Under the pieces are notes generated by a model. The model ran no database searches, was not told where the DNA came from, and was given only the letters and a program-made list of their open reading frames with translations. Source: Haloterrigena salina JCM 13891 (GTDB taxonomy: Archaea > Halobacteriota > Halobacteria > Halobacteriales > Natrialbaceae). Taken from it: DNA of 64,000 nt. The first letter of the stretch is position 1. Each line of letters starts with the position of its first letter. The translations under genes were made by a program, and so were the position numbers. Location: the NCBI RefSeq assembly GCF_000337495.1, contig NZ_AOIS01000036.1, positions 17,691 to 81,690 of the forward strand. The letters run 5' to 3'. Positions 60,818 to 64,000 of this stretch are shown here, piece after piece.

Positions 60818-61113
60818 GGTTCGTCGATCACCTCCCCGTCGGTGATGAACTTGGCGGCGGCGACAGTCGCGATGAAGCCGATGATCGCGAGCACCAGGCT
60901 CACCGTGATGAAGAGGCCGCGGTCGGTCTGAATGGCGAAGAGGACGGCGATGGCGACGACGTTCGTCGCGATGGCGTCCAGCGCGACGACCCGGTCGGGG
61001 TTCGTCGGCCCGGAGATGACGCGGTAGCTACAGAGCACGCAGAGGCCGCTAACGAGGATTAGCGCCCCGCCAACGACGGCGTCGAGCAGCGCCGGATCGG
61101 CGGCTTCACTCAT
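60814..61113 (-). CDS. mrpF: Mrp Na+/H+ antiporter subunit F
   Basis: 99 residues from ATG 61113; a GTG at 61122 would add three residues. Three helices: LILVSGLCVLCSYRVISGPTNPDRVVALDAIATN (in parts), a MnhF signature, AIAVLFAIQT and FITVSLVLAIIGFIATVA. It overlaps mrpE by 8 nt. Confidence 0.92.
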   Translation of the reverse strand: MSEAADPALLDAVVGGALILVSGLCVLCSYRVISGPTNPDRVVALDAIATNVVAIAVLFAIQTDRGLFITVSLVLAIIGFIATVAAAKFITDGEVIDEP

Positions 61114-61711
61114 CGTTCTCACCTCCGCGTTCGCCGGCGGGGCCCCTGTCTCTTTCCCCGCCGGAGACGACGATCCGCGGCGCCGGGTCGTCGGGCGAGG
61201 CCTCCTCGTCGAACATCTCGAGGGCGTAGTCCTCCCACGTTCGGATCGGCGCGACGATCGCCTCGGGGTCGCGGCCGTCGACCGCGTGGACGTAGAGGGC
61301 GTTGGTCTCCTCGTCGTGGTCCAGCGTGACCGTCCCTGGCGTGAGCGTGATGCTGTTGGAGATGGTCGTGACCGCCAGATCCGTTTCGACTCGCAGCGGC
61401 ACGAGGATCACCTCGGGTTCGATCGGCATCCCCGGCGAGAGCACCCGGTAGGCGACGTCCAGGTTCGCGCGGACGACCTCCCAGAGAAACGCCGCGAAGT
61501 AGCGACCGGCGGCGGGGAGCGCGCGCGTCCCCCGGGCGACGTCGACCCGCTCGATGTACAGCCGTCGGAAAACGAACGCCGTCGGGAGGCCGACGACCAA
61601 CCCGAAGAGGAACTGGCCGAGGACCGCCGACGGCGCCAGCGACGGCCCGCGGACGAAGATCCACAGCACGGCGAAGACGGCACCGGCCAGCGGCCAGGTC
61701 TTGACCCGCAT
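61106..61711 (-). CDS. mrpE: Mrp Na+/H+ antiporter subunit E
   Basis: 201 residues. Helices near the N-terminus (WPLAGAVFAVLWIFVRG, VLGQFLFGLVVGLPTAFVF), then AFLWEVVRANLDVAYRVLSPGMPIEPEVILVP (in parts), TTISNSITLTPGTVTLD and YVHAVDGRDPE, the MnhE signature. Acidic C-terminal tail of about 45 residues. Overlaps mrpD by 1 nt and mrpF by 8 nt. Confidence 0.92.
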   Translation of the reverse strand: MRVKTWPLAGAVFAVLWIFVRGPSLAPSAVLGQFLFGLVVGLPTAFVFRRLYIERVDVARGTRALPAAGRYFAAFLWEVVRANLDVAYRVLSPGMPIEPEVILVPLRVETDLAVTTISNSITLTPGTVTLDHDEETNALYVHAVDGRDPEAIVAPIRTWEDYALEMFDEEASPDDPAPRIVVSGGERDRGPAGERGGENDE

Positions 61712-63435
61712 CAGTGCTCACCTCCCCCGGTCCCGAGGTCGTCGGGCTCGACCGGATCGACCGCGTCGACGTACGCCTCGCTGTCCAGCGCGGCCGACGC
61801 GGCGGTGTCGGCGAACTCGTAGACCGGTTCGAAGCCGACGCCGACCGCGACGATGGCCGTCGCGAGAACGAGGACGACGCCCACCTGCACGACGTCGACG
61901 GACGCCTCCTCGACGGCGTCGGTTCGGGCCCCCCAGAAGCTCCGGTTCCACGTCCGCGTCGCGTAGGCGATGGTCAGCAGGGAGCCGACCAGCAAGAGGA
62001 CGAGCAGCGGCGCCGACTCGGCTCGAGCCGCCGCGTCGAAGACGAGGAACTTGCCGAAGAAGCCCGACAGCGGCGGGATGCCGACGAGGGCGAGCGAGCC
62101 GACGAAGAAGCCGATCGCCAGCGGCGGCGACCGGCCGGCCAGTCCGCCGAGGTCGGAGAGCTGGCTCGTCCCGGTCGCCGACCGGATCGCGCCGACCGCC
62201 AGGAACAATAGCCCCTTCGCCAGCGTGTGGTTGAGCGCGTACACCAGCGCGGCGACGACGGCGAAGTGGCGCAACTCGGCGCTCCCGGTCGTCGCCGCGA
62301 GGGCGACCGGGAGGGCGATGAAGCCGACCTGCCCGATGCTCGAGTAGGCGAGGACGCCCTCTATGGAGTCCCGGCCGACGGCGCCGATCCCGCCGACAAG
62401 GATGCTCGCGGCGGCCATGACGAACAGCGCCGCGCCGACGAACGCGAGCGGGGAGTCGCCGGCGATAACGGTTCCGACGCCCGGAACGGCGAGCTCGACC
62501 GGGACGTCCGCGTCCGCGAGGACGGTAAACGAGAGGCGGATGATCGCGTAGATGCCGACCTTCTTGGTCGCGCCGGCCAGTAGGGCCGAGATCTGGGGCG
62601 GTGCGGCCCGGTAAGCGGTCGGGATCCAGAACTGGAAGGGGACGAGGCCGGCTTTGATCGCGAACACCGACAACAGCAGGGCGAAGAGGCCGACGACCGG
62701 TGTCGGGTCGAGCCCGTAGGCGCCGGGGTCGGCGAGTCGCTGCGCGAGGTCGGCCATGTTGAGCGTCCCCGTCGTCGCGTAGATGCCGCCGACGCCGAGC
62801 AGGAAGACGGCACTCGCGAGCAGGTTCAACGAGACGTACCAGAAGGCCGCGCGGGTGTGCTGGGGGCCGCCGTAGTAGGCGACGAAGATGTAGCTGGCCA
62901 TCAGCATGACCTCGAACCAGACGAAGAGGTTGAACAGGTCGCCGGTGAGGAAGGCACCAGTGACGCCCAGCGCCAGGAAGTGAAACAGCGGGAAGTAGTA
63001 ACTGCGGCGGTCGATCTCGGGCAGGACGCGCGTCGAGAAGACCAGCGACGCGATCCCGAGGACGGCGACCATCGTCAGCATGAACGCCGAGAGGCCGTCG
63101 ACGACGAGCGTGATGCCGAAGGGCGCCGGCCAGTCGCCGACCTGGTAGGTCGCGGCCCCCGGCGCGTCCGGCGCGAGCACGATGTACCAGTCGATCGCCG
63201 CGACGACGACCGCGTAGGCCGCGCCGCCCGCGAGGCTGACACCGATCCGGACCCGCGGCCACCGGCCGAGCAGGAGGCTCGCGACGGCCGCGACGAGCAC
63301 GACGAGCATCGGCGCGATCACCAGTCCCGATTCGGAGCCGCCCGGCACCGCGGCGAGCGGCGCCGTCGGCTCGATTCCCGCCGTCGTCAGTGTCGACTCG
63401 AGCCCCGTCATCGTCGTCAGTAGCTGCGTCATCAT
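61711..63435 (-). CDS. mrpD: Mrp Na+/H+ antiporter subunit D
   Basis: 574 residues (a second ATG one codon in), about 14 membrane helices. Homologous to Nuo complex I proton-pumping subunits: FLTGDLFNLFVWFEVMLMASYIFVAYYGG (in parts) with the conserved Glu, KAGLVPFQFWIPTAYRAAPPQISALLAGATKKVGIYAIIR (in parts) with Lys, and YALNHTLAKGLLFLAVGAI with Lys. MrpD is the antiport-active subunit with MrpA. Overlaps mrpC and mrpE. Confidence 0.94.
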   Translation of the reverse strand: MMTQLLTTMTGLESTLTTAGIEPTAPLAAVPGGSESGLVIAPMLVVLVAAVASLLLGRWPRVRIGVSLAGGAAYAVVVAAIDWYIVLAPDAPGAATYQVGDWPAPFGITLVVDGLSAFMLTMVAVLGIASLVFSTRVLPEIDRRSYYFPLFHFLALGVTGAFLTGDLFNLFVWFEVMLMASYIFVAYYGGPQHTRAAFWYVSLNLLASAVFLLGVGGIYATTGTLNMADLAQRLADPGAYGLDPTPVVGLFALLLSVFAIKAGLVPFQFWIPTAYRAAPPQISALLAGATKKVGIYAIIRLSFTVLADADVPVELAVPGVGTVIAGDSPLAFVGAALFVMAAASILVGGIGAVGRDSIEGVLAYSSIGQVGFIALPVALAATTGSAELRHFAVVAALVYALNHTLAKGLLFLAVGAIRSATGTSQLSDLGGLAGRSPPLAIGFFVGSLALVGIPPLSGFFGKFLVFDAAARAESAPLLVLLLVGSLLTIAYATRTWNRSFWGARTDAVEEASVDVVQVGVVLVLATAIVAVGVGFEPVYEFADTAASAALDSEAYVDAVDPVEPDDLGTGGGEH

Positions 63436-63788
63436 CGGTCGCGGTCACCCAGTTCGGAGACGTCCAGCGTGTCGTGTTCCTCGTAGACCCGATACGACAG
63501 CACGAGCGCGAAGGCGGTCATCCCGAAGCCGATGACGATCGCGGTCAGCACGAGCGCCTGTACCAGCGGATCGGCCGTCTGGGGAACGTGCTCGCCGTGG
63601 CCCGCGAGGATCGGGACCGAGTCGGCGCTCGCGTCCGCGAGGCCGCCCATCGCCAGCAGGTAGACGTTGGCCGCCTGGCTGATGATCGCCAGCCCCCAGA
63701 CGACCCGGATCAGATCCCGGCGGAGCAGCAGAAACGTGCCAAGGGCGAACAGCGCGCCGACCACGGCGGCGAGGATCACGGCCGTCAT
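63432..63788 (-). CDS. mrpC: Mrp Na+/H+ antiporter subunit C
   Basis: 118 residues, three helices, NuoK-like. ALGTFLLLRRDLIRVVWGLAIISQAANVYLLAMG (in parts), DPLVQALVLTAIVIGFGMTAFALVLSYRVYEEHDTLDV (in parts) is the MnhC signature. Coupled at both ends (4-nt overlaps with mrpB and mrpD). Confidence 0.93.
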   Translation of the reverse strand: MTAVILAAVVGALFALGTFLLLRRDLIRVVWGLAIISQAANVYLLAMGGLADASADSVPILAGHGEHVPQTADPLVQALVLTAIVIGFGMTAFALVLSYRVYEEHDTLDVSELGDRDR

Positions 63789-64000
63789 TCGGCGCCCACC
63801 ACCGAGAGGATCGTCAGGAGACCGCCGACGACCACGCAGTAGACCCCGAAGTCGAAGGCCAGCGCGCTGGCGATCTCGATCTCGCCGTAGAGCGGGACGT
63901 GCTCGAAGATGACGAACGTCTGGGTCAGGAACGGCCGCCCAAACAGCAGCGGCACCAGCCCGCTCAGGACGGCGATCGCCAGCCCGTACTCGAAGAGCCG
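63785..64000 (-). CDS. mrpB: Mrp Na+/H+ antiporter subunit B, C-terminal part (runs off the window)
   Basis: The minus-strand frame open to the window end gives 71 residues: RLFEYGLAIAVLSGLVPLLFG, then TQTFVIFEHVPLYGEIEIAS, ALAFDFGVYCVVVGGLLTILS and GAE before the stop at 63785-63787. GVYCVVVGGLLTIL and the phase of the 4-nt overlap with mrpC match MnhB. MrpA is presumably beyond the window. Confidence 0.88.
   Translation of the reverse strand, partial: RLFEYGLAIAVLSGLVPLLFGRPFLTQTFVIFEHVPLYGEIEIASALAFDFGVYCVVVGGLLTILSVVGAE

Overview
This 64 kb window is from an extremely halophilic archaeon (class Halobacteria; the gene content fits the Natrialbales, for example Haloterrigena, Natrinema or a relative, but the genus is a guess). 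The reasons are high GC with strong third-position GC bias, very acidic proteins, twin-arginine (Tat) secretion signals and Tat lipoproteins, archaeal tRNA-modification genes (trm5, dph5), TATA boxes about 26 nt before many start codons (leaderless transcripts), and haloarchaea-specific families such as a Bat-type HTH regulator.

Layout. 1-7.1 kb: branched-chain amino acid operon ilvB(partial)-ilvN-ilvC-small unknown protein-leuC-leuD, then a DMT exporter. 7.1-9.9 kb: a secreted GH3 beta-glucosidase-like gene on the minus strand whose 3' end is scrambled by two homopolymer indels; it separates leuCD from leuB (10.2-11.2 kb). 11.4-17.4 kb: complete fructose phosphotransferase system glpR-pfkB-ptfC-ptfA-ptsH-ptsI-ptfB, with a perfect 9-bp inverted repeat in front of ptfC that is probably the GlpR operator. 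17.4-22.9 kb: hydrolase, membrane protein, dph5, RidA, Rieske protein, trm5 and tRNA-Thr(CGU). 23-25.4 kb: nikR with a NicO-type nickel/cobalt permease, then AT-richer DNA with a frameshifted Lrp/AsnC regulator and two small proteins, one a 43-residue zinc ribbon. 25.9-31.4 kb: HTH and unknown proteins with a PhaB/FabG-type reductase, small enzymes, an HTH regulator, an SDR, and decayed fragments of an FAD disulfide reductase and of a second SDR. 31.5-37.3 kb: GH15 glucoamylase-like enzyme, Bat-type regulator, a secreted carotenoid oxygenase and a secreted cupredoxin-domain protein. 37.5-39.7 kb: DsrE protein and an FAD disulfide oxidoreductase with a 43-residue histidine tail. 39.7-41.9 kb: biotin ECF transporter (bioY, ecfA, ecfT) with a BirA-box-like site. 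42.4-46.5 kb: a 1364-residue exported protein with about fifteen Gln-rich 23-residue repeats. 46.6-53 kb: small conserved proteins, gamma carbonic anhydrase-like protein, DUF3006 and ComEC-like hydrolase pair, OsmC protein and a MEDS/GAF histidine kinase. 53.3-55.9 kb: cytochrome bd oxidase. 56-60.4 kb: metallo-hydrolase, small protein, S1/OB/DHH protein with degenerate catalytic motifs, SHOCT protein. 60.4-64 kb: Mrp Na+/H+ antiporter operon (mrpB-G, running off the window end).

Most interesting signals: (1) the same CCCAA-N4-TTGGG palindrome, resembling the bacterio-opsin upstream activating sequence, in front of both the Bat-type regulator and the neighbouring carotenoid oxygenase; (2) the Gln-rich 23-residue repeat protein; (3) the His-rich tail encoded by four identical 24-bp repeats; (4) candidate operators for biotin and fructose genes; (5) a RecJ/DHH-like protein lacking its metal ligands. 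Functional statements rest on motif recognition only; no database search was possible.
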